NCBI GenBank assembly: GCA_963749145.1
Contig: CAVVLN010000004.1
Location: forward strand, 1,364,001-1,428,000
Origin: JASHPR01 sp963749145
Lineage (GTDB): Bacteria; Actinomycetota; Actinomycetes; Streptosporangiales; Streptosporangiaceae
Length of the DNA: 64,000 nucleotides
Direction: 5' to 3'
The notes under the pieces: generated by a model
The model's input: only the letters and a program-made list of their open reading frames with translations
What the model was told of the DNA's origin: nothing
Databases searched by the model: none
Part shown: positions 42,379 to 52,006 of the stretch, one piece after another
Layout of the letters: the number at the start of each line of letters is the position of its first letter
How positions within the stretch are numbered: the first letter of the stretch is position 1
Made by a program: the position numbers and the translations under genes

Positions 42379-44943
42379 TCAGCGCCTGGCGGGGCGCTGC
42401 TGGCCGGTGGCCAGCTGAGCGCGGATCTGATCGGCTTCGGGAGCGTTGAAGTTGATGTAGAGGTTAAGGGCCTGCATCCAGTGGTGGTCGGCCCGGGCAG
42501 AATCGTTGTTCGCCTGGTAGGCGCGGGCCAGTCCGTGATGGGCGCGGGCCTGCTCGTATTTCTCGCCTGCCTGGGCGGCCATGTCGAGTGCAGTGGCCAG
42601 CTTTTTGCGCGCCGCGACGGGTCGCCCTGTGGCTAGGAGCACTTCACCCATGCCATTGAGCGCGCCAGCGAAGCTCGACAGGTCGCTGGTCTCCTTACAC
42701 AAAGAAAGGGCCTCCCGGAAGTGGCCGACCGCCTGCTTGTAGCGTGCCTGCCGCAGGTCGACCAGGCCGAGGCTGGCCAGAGCGTCGGCCTCGCTGATCC
42801 GGTCACCTATCTCTCGGAACAGGGCCAGGGCTTGCCGAGCGTATGCGGCAGCGTGCTGGAAGCGGCCCAGCCGAAGCTCAACCTCGCCGAGATTGCCGAG
42901 GGCGCGGGCCTCACCGCCCCGGTCGCCGACGTCTCTGCACAGGATTAGCGATTGCCGCAGGTGGTCAGCGGCTTGCTCGTAGAGGCCCTGCCGCAAACCA
43001 ACATAGCCAAGGCTAGCGAGTGTGCGGGCTTCACCTACTTGGTCGCCGAGCTCCCGGAACATGTCCAGCGACCGGCCCAGGTGAGCGGTCGCTTGCCGGG
43101 AGCGACCACGCAGGAAGTCGATGAAGCCCAGGTTGGACAGTGCGCGGGCTTCACCTGTCTGGTTCCCGGTCTGGCAGTGGAGCGCCAGGGCCCGCTCGAA
43201 GTGGCCCGAGGCCTGCTGGTAGCGGCCCTGCCGCAGATCCATGACGCCCAGGCTATTGAGGGCATCGGCCTCGCCGGTCAGGTCGCCGACCTGCTGGGCC
43301 GCCCGGCACGCGTGCGTGTGGATGGCGGCGGCCTCGGGGTAATGGCCCTGAGTGTCGAGGTAGCGGAAGAGAGTCGCGGACAGCTGGGTGGCATGCCCAG
43401 GCCAGCCCTGCTCGGCCGCGTGTATGGCGACCGCGACCAGGCTGGCCCGCTCGCTGTCCAGCCACGCCAGCGCCTGGGCCGCGCCTGGGAATTGCGGGAT
43501 GGGCGCGGGCGGTACGGGAATGCGGGGCCGACGATGACGCTCGGATGGGAACGCGGCATCCATCGCGGTCGCCGCGGCGTACAGGTAGTAATCGAATAGG
43601 CCGGTCAGCGCCGCCCGCCGCTCCAGCTCCTCGTCCTGTCGCTCCCCGAGCTCGTGGGCGTAGGAGCGCAGTAGGTCATGCAGGCCATGCCGACCCGGCC
43701 CGGCAGCATGGATCATGCACGCGAGGGCCAGCACCTCCAGGATCCGGCCGGCTTGGTCCTCGGTCATGTCGGCCAGCGCGGCCACTGCGTAGCGCTCCAG
43801 ATCCGGGCCGGGGTGCAGGCCCGCTAACCGGAAGACGCGCGCGGCGTCAGCGGCTAGCTGCCGGTAGGACCAGGAGAAGGCGACACGGACATCCGCGACC
43901 GGATCACCGCTATCGGCGAACGCGTCCAGGTGCTTGCGCGCGGCCAAGTCCGCGGCGACCTGTGCGAGGGAGGGGTCCGGCGTCATCGCGACGCGGGCAG
44001 CGATGACGCAAAGTGCCAGCGGCAGGTGCGCGCACGAGCTGATGATCTGTCCGGTCGGGCCGGGCTCGGTGGCGAGCGCTTCCGCCCCCAGGCGGTGCTG
44101 CAGCAACTGGCGGGCCTCGGCGCTGGACAAGACGTCCAGGATCAGCGGCCGGGCGGCCTCGAGCGCCGTCAGCCCAGTGAGCTGGCTGCGGCTGGTCACG
44201 ACAACATGGCAAGTGGGCGAGCCCGGCAGCAAGGGCCGCACCTGGGCGACGTCGCGCGCGTTGTCAAGTATCACGAGCATCCGCTTCCCGGCCAGCAGGC
44301 TGCGGTATAGGCCCAGCTGCCCCTCCACCGTCTGCGGGAGCCGGTCGGCCGGGATCTGCAGCGCATCCAGGAACACACGAACGGCTTCGCCGGGCGTTAT
44401 CGGCGCCTCGGACGGGCCGAAGCCGCGCAGGTTCACGAACAGCTGCCCATCGGGGAATTCCCCGGCCACCTGATGCCCCCACTGCACCGCCAACGCGGAC
44501 TTTCCGACCCCCGCGATTCCGCCAATCGCCGTAACCACGGCGGTCCCGCCGGGCTCATGCAGGACCCGGGACAATGCTGCCAGCTGGTGATGCCGCCCGA
44601 CGAAGCCCGGCACGGCAGCCGGCAAGCACCGCGGCACGACTCCCTGGCCCTCGCCCTCGCGGCCCGCACTGCCCGTCGGCCACGCGCTGCCAGTAGCCCC
44701 GGCCCGCGCAAGCCGTCGGTCAGCGGCGGCAATGAACTCGGCTCTGGCCTCATCGCACAGCCCCAGGGCGTCGGCCAGACGATGCAGCGAGCCCGGGTAG
44801 GGCCAGCGAGTACGGCCGCGCTCCAGATCGCTGATTGCGCGGACGCTCAGCCCGGACCGCTCGGCCAGCTCTTGCTGTGACAGTACAGCTGACTGCCGGC
44901 ACGCGCGCAGTCGCGCTCCGAACCCTCCGGCATGATCACTCAT
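42379..44943 (-). CDS. AfsR-like regulator: XRE HTH, NB-ARC ATPase, TPR array
   Basis: About 854 residues from the ATG at 44943; a longer frame upstream lacks similarity. Residues ~8-62 form an XRE-type helix-turn-helix (LSQQELAERSGLSVRAISDL). A STAND ATPase follows with Walker A GGIAGVGKSALA (141-152), Walker B RMLVILDNARD and downstream SRSQLTGL. The C-terminal ~330 residues are about nine TPRs of ~40 residues, each with the pattern SLGxVDLRQGRYxQAxxHxxxALxLxR. Proteins of this plan sense a signal through the TPRs and use nucleotide-driven oligomerisation to control transcription of secondary metabolism. No adjacent target gene is evident. Confidence 0.88.
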   Translation of the reverse strand: MSDHAGGFGARLRACRQSAVLSQQELAERSGLSVRAISDLERGRTRWPYPGSLHRLADALGLCDEARAEFIAAADRRLARAGATGSAWPTGSAGREGEGQGVVPRCLPAAVPGFVGRHHQLAALSRVLHEPGGTAVVTAIGGIAGVGKSALAVQWGHQVAGEFPDGQLFVNLRGFGPSEAPITPGEAVRVFLDALQIPADRLPQTVEGQLGLYRSLLAGKRMLVILDNARDVAQVRPLLPGSPTCHVVVTSRSQLTGLTALEAARPLILDVLSSAEARQLLQHRLGAEALATEPGPTGQIISSCAHLPLALCVIAARVAMTPDPSLAQVAADLAARKHLDAFADSGDPVADVRVAFSWSYRQLAADAARVFRLAGLHPGPDLERYAVAALADMTEDQAGRILEVLALACMIHAAGPGRHGLHDLLRSYAHELGERQDEELERRAALTGLFDYYLYAAATAMDAAFPSERHRRPRIPVPPAPIPQFPGAAQALAWLDSERASLVAVAIHAAEQGWPGHATQLSATLFRYLDTQGHYPEAAAIHTHACRAAQQVGDLTGEADALNSLGVMDLRQGRYQQASGHFERALALHCQTGNQTGEARALSNLGFIDFLRGRSRQATAHLGRSLDMFRELGDQVGEARTLASLGYVGLRQGLYEQAADHLRQSLILCRDVGDRGGEARALGNLGEVELRLGRFQHAAAYARQALALFREIGDRISEADALASLGLVDLRQARYKQAVGHFREALSLCKETSDLSSFAGALNGMGEVLLATGRPVAARKKLATALDMAAQAGEKYEQARAHHGLARAYQANNDSARADHHWMQALNLYINFNAPEADQIRAQLATGQQRPARR

Positions 44944-45063
44944 TCCAAGCTTTCGAGTCGCGGCAGCCGACAGACAGAAACGATACGCGTACCCAGGTAA
45001 ACGCCCTACTTCCAAGTCCGCCTTCATCTCGCGGCGTAGCCTCTCCCCGGTCGGCTCGAACAA

Positions 45064-45329
45064 GGTCGGGGACGCGATCCGCTTGCTCGGTGATCGCGGA
45101 AGAAAAGTAGATCACCCTACCGGGAGTTTGCAGCTTGGCCACATGGCCAGTCAGGTACAACGGTCCACGGCAGGGTCTAGCGCAGGCCGCACCGACGGCC
45201 CTGTCACCTCAACGACCACACCAGCACCGTTTCCACGGTCCTGACGGTGAACCGGCCGACAGCCATGCCGCTACCAGAACCACCAACCCCGGCTACCCAA
45301 GGCGAAGCCTTTCCGGATGACGTTGGCGC
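45064..45329. other. Upstream region of the AfsR-like gene and spacer
   Basis: AT-rich elements near 45090-45130 (GAAGAAAAGTAGATCACCCTACC) could contain the regulator's promoter. No coding sequence recognised. Confidence 0.3.
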
Positions 45330-45690
45330 CTAAGGCAGGTGCGAGGCTGACGGTCGTTCAGCGGTATTGTCCAGGACCGGTTTGATATCGATGGCCGGCG
45401 TCCTGTCCAGTGCCTCCAAGGGGCGGACCAGAATCCGCAATCCCCGCGTCGCGACGACCTGGACCGGGTGTAGCCCGACGGGTCAGGGCAGTCTAGGAAG
45501 TGCCGAAGACCCCAGCGGCGGTCGCGCGGGATCGCCGCGTGGCCGGGTGACCAGCGAATGGCGGTCGGCGCGGTCCAGCCAGGTCAGCACGATGATCTCC
45601 GTGCCGACCGCAAGGTCGCGAAATCCTTCGGCGACCTCAGGCTGGCAGGCCAGCCAGGCATCCGGTGCCCCCTCATCTCCCCTGACCTGG
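45330..45690 (-). pseudogene. TrmO-like tRNA methyltransferase, frameshifted relic
   Basis: The minus frame reads AWLACQPEVAEGFRDLAVGT, EIIVLTWLDRADRHSLVTRP and PARPPLGVFGTS, then a stop. After a frame change comes PVGLHPVQVVATRGLRILVR, LEALDRTPAIDIKPVLDN and a proper end. These are the middle and C-terminal blocks of TrmO/YaeB (SAM-dependent methylation of t6A37 in tRNA), where RPNP-x-GL and DGTP-DIKP are hallmarks. The N-terminal part is missing and the RSPxRPNP core is broken. Confidence 0.7.
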
Positions 45691-45737
45691 CTCCTGCGCG
45701 CGGCCCTTCAGCGCTGTGCTCGCCTACGCGCGAGCAT

Positions 45738-45785
45738 GATGCGAGACGAGCCCCCGGCGTGATGCCCGGGGACTCGTCTCGCATC
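45738..45785. terminator. Strong hairpin, probable terminator
   Basis: Arms GATGCGAGACGAG and CTCGTCTCGCATC are perfect over 13 bp and enclose a second GC-rich stem (CCCCCGG/CCGGGG). It lies about 80 bp beyond the stop of the secreted-protein gene on the minus strand. No T-run follows, which is usual for actinomycete terminators. Confidence 0.65.
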
Positions 45786-45863
45786 GCCTCTCACGGCCTA
45801 CTGGGGGGACGCGACCGGACCGTGCCCCGATCCGCTTCAGCCCGCAGTCGGTGCGACTGTGGC

Positions 45864-46868
45864 TCAGGCTACCCACGAGATGGCGACGTTAACTCTAGCT
45901 GGACCGGGGGCGCCAGGCCCTTCGTGGACTATTGCCACGCTGTTGGCGGAATCGTAAGTGTAGTTGTTATTACTGCCGTTCCACTGGCTCCCGAAGGCTG
46001 GTTCGGATATTCCGCTGGGAAAGTTCGGGCTGAGTGTTTCGGGATATTGCATCTCCTGAACCGATATGCTGAACCCGCCCCAGTTTGCCGACAGCGTATA
46101 AGTCGTCGGAGAGCCCTTGGTGATGGTAGAGGTGGGGCTCCAGCCCACTCGAGTATAAGTATACCCATTATTGCACCAGCAGTAGCTGCCGGTTAGCCTG
46201 GTGAGGTCATCGAAGCCCGTCAGAAGGGTGTATCCTGTTGAGGTCACCTGGTTGTCGAGGTAGTACGCACCGGGTTTCGATTCAAGGTAGGACTGTTGCA
46301 GGCAGGCCGTTCCGAAGACGGCTGCATGCCCGTCGACATACCCGGTTGCAGTGGTGCACACCGAATTGAAGATATTGGGCGTTCGGAACTTCGGGATAGC
46401 CGACACGTGCGCGGCGGCCGGGAGGCGGTCGCCCAGCGCCAGTGTCGTCCGGATCGCCTCGGCTTTAGACATTCCAGCGGCCAGGGCGTCCCAGTACACC
46501 GACCTGCCGGACCTGGCGTACTGTTCGGGGGTCGGCGCGGCCGCGGACGGAGGGTCAGTCCACGCCTTCAGGGAGTGTCTGCCGGTTATGGCGAGAAACA
46601 CCCGGGACCCTGGCAGGCCGGCGGATCTCACCTCCGCGCCGTTCGCCTCCCACGTGGTTGACACGTCACCCCCACGGAGGGAGGCCGCGTGGACCAGGGT
46701 CATCGGCACGCTGCCGGCGGCCAGGGCCATCGGAGATGCGGCGGGCGCAGCCAGTGCCGTCCCAGCCGGGGCCACGGACAGAGCAGCCGCCGTGGCCGCC
46801 GCGCCGGCAAGGCTGACTAGGACGGTCCTCCTGGATCGGTCAATTCGATGTGAACGGATCAGGCGCAT
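45864..46868 (-). CDS. Secreted hypothetical protein with twin-arginine-like signal
   Basis: A 334-residue protein. The N-terminus RSRRTVLVSLAGAAATAAAL and the cleavage-like site AGTALAAPAA form a signal peptide with an RR pair, consistent with Tat or Sec export. The mature part has two paired-Cys regions (SVCTTATG/GTACLQQ and SYCWCNNGYT) and a C-terminal beta-rich segment (SANWGGFSISVQEM, VNVAISWVA). Codon use in the last third is less GC-biased than in neighbouring genes, suggesting transfer. No enzymatic motif was recognised. The strong hairpin at 45738 is its likely terminator. Confidence 0.7.
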   Translation of the reverse strand: MRLIRSHRIDRSRRTVLVSLAGAAATAAALSVAPAGTALAAPAASPMALAAGSVPMTLVHAASLRGGDVSTTWEANGAEVRSAGLPGSRVFLAITGRHSLKAWTDPPSAAAPTPEQYARSGRSVYWDALAAGMSKAEAIRTTLALGDRLPAAAHVSAIPKFRTPNIFNSVCTTATGYVDGHAAVFGTACLQQSYLESKPGAYYLDNQVTSTGYTLLTGFDDLTRLTGSYCWCNNGYTYTRVGWSPTSTITKGSPTTYTLSANWGGFSISVQEMQYPETLSPNFPSGISEPAFGSQWNGSNNNYTYDSANSVAIVHEGPGAPGPARVNVAISWVA

Positions 46869-47239
46869 GATGGGCTCCTAGAACGGTTAGATCCTTGATG
46901 TAGCACACGCAGTAGAGCGGTCCCCCGCGGATCGCATGGGGATTCTCGTGGCCGTGAAAATCAGATTTCGATTTCAGTTCAGCGCGTTCGGTAACGTAGC
47001 GTGACGCGGAGCCACGTCGATGCAATTGGCAGGTAACGAGTGGCGCGCCTGGCTGCTTTCCGGGATTATCCAGTCCCAGGCTTCGGGACAGACCCTGGAT
47101 GTCCAGTTGTCAGCACCTTTCCTTTCTGTCGCTCTAAGGACGCCCACGTGGGCCGTTTAAAGGAGATGTGGTCTAATGATCAGGCCAGCGGGCCGGTATA
47201 GCCAGGCAGTCTGACCGGCAGTCTGACCGGCAGAGAATG
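46869..47239. other. Promoter region of the secreted-protein gene and spacer
   Basis: AT-richer than average. It contains a tandem CAGTCTGACCGG doublet near 47207-47230 and no supportable gene. Confidence 0.3.
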
Positions 47240-47600
47240 CCATAGCGCTACTACTTCACCACGGCGGGTGACTGACCTGGCTGTACCTATACAGGGGCGA
47301 TCCCGCCGACCTTCTCTGCCATGAGCTCTCCACCTCGCCGGTGTGCAGCCCGGCGCGGACCGACAGGCCCAGAGCGTGGACGCCGCCGCGGACGCCCAGG
47401 GCGCAGCGGATGGCGGGCCGGGCGGTCGAAGGTGGCGAAAAACCCGTCCCCGGCGGTGTCGATCTCCCGCCCGCGCAACCGGGCCAGCTGCTCGCGCACC
47501 AGCCGGTAATGCTGGCCAAGAAGGGCCTGCCACCGGCGGTCTCCCAGTCGGGCAGCCAGCGGTCGAGCACAGGCCGCGCAGCCAGCCAACAACTATGACG
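47240..47600 (-). pseudogene. Class III adenylate cyclase fragment
   Basis: RWQALLGQHYRLVREQLARL, GREIDTAGDGFFATFDRPAR carries the metal/ATP motif of class III cyclases. The frame then changes to AIRCALGVRGGVHALGLSVR and GLHTGEVE, and changes again to EKVGGIAPV. The first beta-strand with the other metal Asp (FTDIVGST) is missing. A multiply shifted remnant. Confidence 0.7.
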
Positions 47601-48011
47601 CCACTACCCGACAGGTCCGGCACCCCAGAGCCGACTGCACGCGCCGACTGACACCGGGGCTGCTCATGCCTCAGCCGCTCCGAGTCGGTGTCATTGATCA
47701 TCGGCGCGGGCTGGCCGCCTGGCGCGGGTACACGCGGGCCGCGACGAGGTTCCCTGCGGGGAAATTGCGGCTGCCGCCGAGTATCTCGGGCGTCACTACG
47801 AACAGGACGGCTTCAGTGATGCTGCGATTCCTGGCCGTGGAGGGCCAGGCCCCGGTTCTCGGTCACCTTCGCGCAGGCCAAGACACTACCGGCCGCCAAG
47901 CGTAAGACTTAGTGGCTCTGTCAAGCTGATTTCAGAGTGCTACGGCCAGCAGGGCGCCGCAGGTGGCGGGAATCGCGGACTGGCCCTGAGCGGTTGGTGC
48001 GCTTGTTGACG
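47601..48011. other. Stretch without recognisable gene
   Basis: Short frames only. Around 47905 GTGGCTCTGTCAAG resembles ends of insertion sequences, but no partner end was found. Confidence 0.3.
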
Positions 48012-48299
48012 TCAACCGGTGCTCACGACTTGATACAGCGCGGGATGGAATGGCCAGCGCAGCTGGGATGCCGTCTCCCGGAATCCCTGGCTGTCGACTG
48101 CGGCATTGAACTCATCCTCCGACGTCCAGTGCGCGATGTTCACGAAGCGGAACTGCGTGTCGTGCAGCGACTGGTGCAACGCAGTTTCGATATGCGCGGG
48201 AAATGTCTTCAGGTAGTCGCGGGTCTTCTCCCAGGCAGCGATGAATTGGTCTTCGTCGCCCGCTGGCACCTCAAAGATGTTGATCAAGGTGACACTCAT
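48012..48299 (-). CDS. ABM-type (antibiotic biosynthesis monooxygenase) small protein
   Basis: A 95-residue ferredoxin-like-fold protein: MSVTLINIFEVPAGDEDQFI, AWEKTRDYLKTFPAH, FRFVNIAHWTSEDEFNAAV and the final FHPALYQVV. GGAAGG precedes the ATG. ABM-domain proteins include cofactor-free monooxygenases and haem-degrading enzymes; this one lacks a distinguishing residue set that I can name. The ATG overlaps the stop of a short upstream frame. Confidence 0.8.
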   Translation of the reverse strand: MSVTLINIFEVPAGDEDQFIAAWEKTRDYLKTFPAHIETALHQSLHDTQFRFVNIAHWTSEDEFNAAVDSQGFRETASQLRWPFHPALYQVVSTG

Positions 48300-48409
48300 G
48301 GTCCTTCCGCTCCTCCCACCGTGGTGCCAGCCTGACGCAGGTTCATCGTGACCTTGACGGCCATGCTCTCGTCGCGAAGATGCTTCCAGACAAGGTGCCT
48401 GGCTGTCAT
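48296..48409 (-). pseudogene. 3' remnant of an unrecognised gene coupled to the ABM gene
   Basis: MTARHLVWKHLRDESMAVKV, NLRQAGTTVGG ends in a TGA that overlaps the ABM start (ATGA). Upstream in another frame there is further protein-like sequence (FGEQTRHLLGTPPRP). This suggests the end of a frameshifted gene once in operon with the ABM protein. Confidence 0.35.
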
Positions 48410-48825
48410 GCCGGCCTCGGCGGCGTTCCCAGCAGGTGCCTGGTCTGCTCACCGAAGTTCGCCGCGCGCGCTTCGGGCCTGGCCTCGGGCCGGACACTCA
48501 GCTGAGTATTGGCCGGGGGATGACAACGATGGCGGCGCCGGTCCAGGTCTGGGCCAGCGTCCGTTCGATTGACATCACAGATCGGCCGGGCCAGCTTCTG
48601 GTCGCATGGTGCCCAGCGGGTACGATGCCGACCTTGCCGCGGTGGCCACGCCCGTTACGGCGCTCATCGGCCTGTTGTTCGTGGCTGTTCGGTCCGAGAC
48701 GACACGATTTTCGGGCCCAATGCCCTACCGGGCGGCGAAGCGCTGGAGGGCTGATAGTCCCGCGCCGGGCGAAGGCCGCCCTGGACGGGTCGCGCCCGCT
48801 GCCGGGTCGTGGTGATACTGAGACG

Positions 48826-49272
48826 ATGTGGGGCCGGATGTGGGCGGGAGTGCCGCTTGCCGTCCGGGTGGTCGTGGCGTCGGCGGTCGCCGTCTTCGTT
48901 TACGGCACCGCTGTGCATCTAGATCAGCTCACCGCTGGCGGCTGGCACCCCTACCGGGAGCTGCCGGTCTGGCTGGCGGGGTACTTCGTTGCGCTGACCG
49001 TGCTGGACCCGGTTGCTGCCGGGCTGCTGGCGTGCCGCCGCCGTGCCGGGCTGCTGCTGGGCTGCGCGGTCTTGCTGTCGGACGCGGCGGGCAACGGCTA
49101 TGCGGATTACGCCGTCCGCTCCCAGCCGGGCATCACCGCGGGCAGGGTCGGTCAGGCTGTCGTCACGGTGCTCGGGGTCGCCCTGGTCGCGGTGTCCCCG
49201 CGAATCTGGCCGTGGCTTCGCCCTGCCGGTCGGCTGCCGGATGACCGGATGCGGCTGGATGAGCCTGGCTGA
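48826..49272 (+). CDS. Four-helix hypothetical membrane protein
   Basis: 148 residues from an ATG; the longer frame upstream shows no similarity. Hydrophobic helices at about 8-28 (AVRVVVASAVAVFVYGTAVH), 48-68 (WLAGYFVALTVLDPVAAGLL), 72-90 and 107-127. A conserved-looking HLDQLTAGGWHPYRELP loop joins the first two. Integral membrane, function unknown. Confidence 0.65.
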   Translation: MWGRMWAGVPLAVRVVVASAVAVFVYGTAVHLDQLTAGGWHPYRELPVWLAGYFVALTVLDPVAAGLLACRRRAGLLLGCAVLLSDAAGNGYADYAVRSQPGITAGRVGQAVVTVLGVALVAVSPRIWPWLRPAGRLPDDRMRLDEPG

Positions 49273-49837
49273 TCTTTGGCGCGCTCAGGCGTTGGGCTGG
49301 CGCGTCGGCCCCGGCCGGCCCTAAGGCGGAGGCCGAGCGCTGGCGCCCGCGGCGCCGCCTTGAATCATAAATAAAGGTGAATTCTGCGGCGAAAGTAATA
49401 AATCCCGTAACTGGCGCGGCGACTGCCAGCACGTCTGTGCCTGGGTATCGGCTCTGCCATGGCGCGCAGAACAACCGCTCATGCGCCACGCGACCTGACC
49501 GCAGCGACGACCGATAAGCAGCGCAGATCGGCGGGTCGGCGCGCAATTATCCGGCGGGCTTCGCGTCGCGAGCGCCGGTTATGGTCCCAGCGCGCAAGCG
49601 GCCCAACCTGTATTTTTATGCAGCGTCAAGGTTGTGGTTGACATCCACTCACGCCGCTGATGGTGATGCCCTGAGCCCCAGAACCGGACGCGGCCACCCG
49701 CCGGCTCGAAGAGTGGTTCGTCATCCCATACAAGAAAGCACGGTCGGCTGGGAAGCTGCATGGCTAACCAATGTCCTCCTAAGCTAACATCCTCTGGGTT
49801 ATAGTTCAGCCATCAGCAGAGCGTGAGGGTTCTAGGA
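49273..49837. other. Stretch without recognisable gene; lower GC
   Basis: The GC drops from about 49340 on (TGAATCATAAATAAAGGTG, GTATTTTTATGCAGC, TAAGCTAACATCC), as in the gene that follows. No ORF with a ribosome site stands out. The last 60 bases probably include the promoter of the DUF3883-like gene. Confidence 0.35.
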
Positions 49838-50596
49838 ATGATCAAACACAAACAGCCGCTCAGCGTAGTGCGTCGCAGGCTAGACGGGCCGCCAACGAAC
49901 AATTACGAGATCCGACGAGTTGCCGAGGCCGTACACATCCTAGGATATACCGAGCGCGTAAAAGGCGGCTGGCGAGTCCGCAAGAGCACCAGTGACATAG
50001 CGATTGAGTCTCGTGGTGAACATCCGCATAACAGGGCAATGTTCTGGCTTGCCGGAGATCCCGGCCTCAGTGTTCAAGGCGGAATCTTGGTTGGCGTTCC
50101 CGAAGGCTGGGACCCGGCAGCCTCACCAGAGGTGGATGAAGCCGCCTCGAATGCAGCAACGGAAGCCCTTCAGAGCCATGGTGAACAAGGATTTCAAGTT
50201 TCCCCCGGCCTGCGAATCGCCATAGACGCTTATGCTATGAAGGATGCAATGAATCACTACCACCAAATCGGCTGGGAGACGGAAGACGTCCATACCAAGT
50301 ATCTCGGGTACGACTTGATCTGCCGATCTGGCACAGAGGTTCGCCATGTCGAAGTCAAAGGCACTGTAACAGATGGCAGCGCAGTGATTCTTACGCCCAA
50401 CGAAGTTCGCCACGCCCTGAATTGCAAGCACCCCGTTCTATTCCTACTCAGCAACATCGAGGTCAAGACAGACCAAGACGGCTCTCCACTGCTGTCAGGG
50501 GGCGTCCAACGCCTTGATGATCCGTGGCATCTAAGCACGGACCTGTTGAGACCTACGAGCTACCGTTACGCGCTTTCAGGGCCTGGCCCGGCGTGA
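49838..50596 (+). CDS. DUF3883-type protein with PD-(D/E)XK nuclease-like core
   Basis: A 252-residue protein from an ATG after AGGGTTCTAGGA (an in-frame GTG lies 15 bp upstream). The C-terminal domain reads YHQIGWETEDVHTKYLGYDL, ICRSGTEVRHVEVKGT. The D...V-E-V-K-G arrangement is that of DUF3883/PD-(D/E)XK folds often joined to restriction or anti-phage systems. Base composition and codon use are markedly less GC-rich than the neighbours, a sign of recent acquisition. It stands alone, without a helicase, methylase or toxin partner. Function not established. Confidence 0.75.
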   Translation: MIKHKQPLSVVRRRLDGPPTNNYEIRRVAEAVHILGYTERVKGGWRVRKSTSDIAIESRGEHPHNRAMFWLAGDPGLSVQGGILVGVPEGWDPAASPEVDEAASNAATEALQSHGEQGFQVSPGLRIAIDAYAMKDAMNHYHQIGWETEDVHTKYLGYDLICRSGTEVRHVEVKGTVTDGSAVILTPNEVRHALNCKHPVLFLLSNIEVKTDQDGSPLLSGGVQRLDDPWHLSTDLLRPTSYRYALSGPGPA

Positions 50597-50700
50597 ATGC
50601 TCGCACTCACATGCCGCTGACCGAGCGGTAGTGCCAGTTCGACGACGCGCTCATGCCGGTGTCTGTGCCCGGTAAGGCTCAGGCGGATTACACGCTCCCC

Positions 50701-51114
50701 TCAGCCGTCCCCGATGTAGCCCGTATTGGGATCGATCATGGCGAGGAAGGCGCGGATGCTCTCCCGATGCTCCTCCACCGACCGATCCGGTGTCCCGCTC
50801 GACCCGAATCCGTAGCCCTTGTTAGGCCCGCTCAGCCAGTCGTAGGCGGTGCCGCCGTCTCCAACTCGGCGAATGGCGAACCGTTCGCCATCGGCGTCGA
50901 GGGTGAACAACACCGGCCCGGGCCTTCCCTCTGTTCCGCGGTACACAGCTGGAACGGCGGGGGGACCGTCGCCGTCACCGCTGCGGCTCCTGTCCACAAG
51001 AGCCAGCATCCACGGCCGCCGGCTTTGAGTCCATCGCACACGCGCTCGGCTGACGCACTCATCTGCCGCGTTCCGAGCGGTTGAGCTGCCGTGGCTGACG
51101 GCCTGTTCTGCCAT
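50701..51114 (-). CDS. Hypothetical protein (137 residues)
   Basis: The C-terminal 80 residues (VLFTLDADGERFAIRRVGDG then TAYDWLSGPNKGYGFGSSGT, ESIRAFLAMIDPNTGYIGDG) read like a compact soluble domain; the N-terminal part is less convincing and the true start may be internal. Family not recognised. Confidence 0.5.
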   Translation of the reverse strand: MAEQAVSHGSSTARNAADECVSRARVRWTQSRRPWMLALVDRSRSGDGDGPPAVPAVYRGTEGRPGPVLFTLDADGERFAIRRVGDGGTAYDWLSGPNKGYGFGSSGTPDRSVEEHRESIRAFLAMIDPNTGYIGDG

Positions 51115-51216
51115 GGCTGACGGGAACGGTCTGTCCCGATAACTCAGCCCGAGGCTGACCGCGGCGTGCCGCCTTGCACGGCAAGATCACTCCGGCGGGC
51201 TGGCATCATAGAGATA

Positions 51217-51386
51217 ATGAGCAATTCACGTTCCCGCCGCATCCCGGTGACTGTTACCCATCCGCCGGTCGCGCGCTGCCAGATCTGCCACCGCACCGTC
51301 ACCTACCGACCCGGCAATCTCACCGAGGTCCTGACCGAGCACTACCGCCGGCCCACCCCGAAGTGCTCGCCATCCCATCCCGTTAG
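51217..51386 (+). pseudogene. Small zinc-finger-like protein with a frameshift
   Basis: MSNSRSRRIPVTVTHPPVAR, CQICHRTVTYRPG and VLTEHYRR form a C-x2-C ... H-x-(3-5) zinc-finger-like pattern. Near 51352 one base is lacking; the neighbouring frame continues HPEVLAIPSR and stops. Corrected, it would be a ~56-residue protein. Confidence 0.45.
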
Positions 51387-51766
51387 CGGCCACCGACACC
51401 CGCGCCATCCGCCATCAGCAGCAGGCGTCTGGCCGGGTCGCGACGACGTTGCTGTGAGGCTGGGCCGGACGGTGCCAGCGATGACGGAGCGCGGCCGGTC
51501 CTGCCGAGTGCCCGCGCATAGACCCGCCGTTCTGTCGCCAGACTTGGCCGATCGACACGGCCGCCGGTGTCACACCCGGATGATTGATATGGGCGCTTTC
51601 TGCGTGCACTCGCCGACGGTGCCGGTGCCCCTGCCGGGACATGCGGGCCGGGGACACCCGGCGAAGCGTCACGGCGTCACGGCTCAATCATGGCTCAATC
51701 GCGGCTGAGGGCCACCCCGGCATGCTCATCGTCACAGGCGCCGCCGTGGCGGCTGGGAGGGGGAAG

Positions 51767-52006
51767 ATGATGAGCTGGTTCTGGCTGAACATCCCGCTCG
51801 CGGTGTTGTTCTTCTGCTGCTGGGCAGGGATTCCGCTGTGGCTTACGTTCACCCGCTGGGACGCGGAACTCAAGGCCAAGCACGCCGCACTCGCGGCAAG
51901 GGCCGCCGCTGAGCCGGCGATCACGCGGCCGGCCCCGGCCGCGGTCGCCGCGCACGAGCCCGGCAGCCCGGTCTACGCGGCAGCTGTCGCCCTGTCGGGC
52001 CGCTGA
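51767..52006 (+). CDS. Small single-pass membrane protein
   Basis: 79 residues with a GGGAGGGGGAAG ribosome site. The N-terminal helix SWFWLNIPLAVLFFCCWAGI, PLWLTF is strongly hydrophobic; an Ala/Pro-rich cytoplasmic or external tail follows. Function unknown; similar short envelope proteins are common in actinomycetes. Confidence 0.65.
   Translation: MMSWFWLNIPLAVLFFCCWAGIPLWLTFTRWDAELKAKHAALAARAAAEPAITRPAPAAVAAHEPGSPVYAAAVALSGR

Noticed and set aside
47905..47935. Insertion-sequence end (GTGGCTCTGTCAAG)
   Set aside because: No matching inverted end or transposase was found nearby.
48436..48825. N-terminal extension of the four-helix membrane protein
   Set aside because: The 130 extra residues have no helix or motif continuity, and an ATG just before the first helix fits better.
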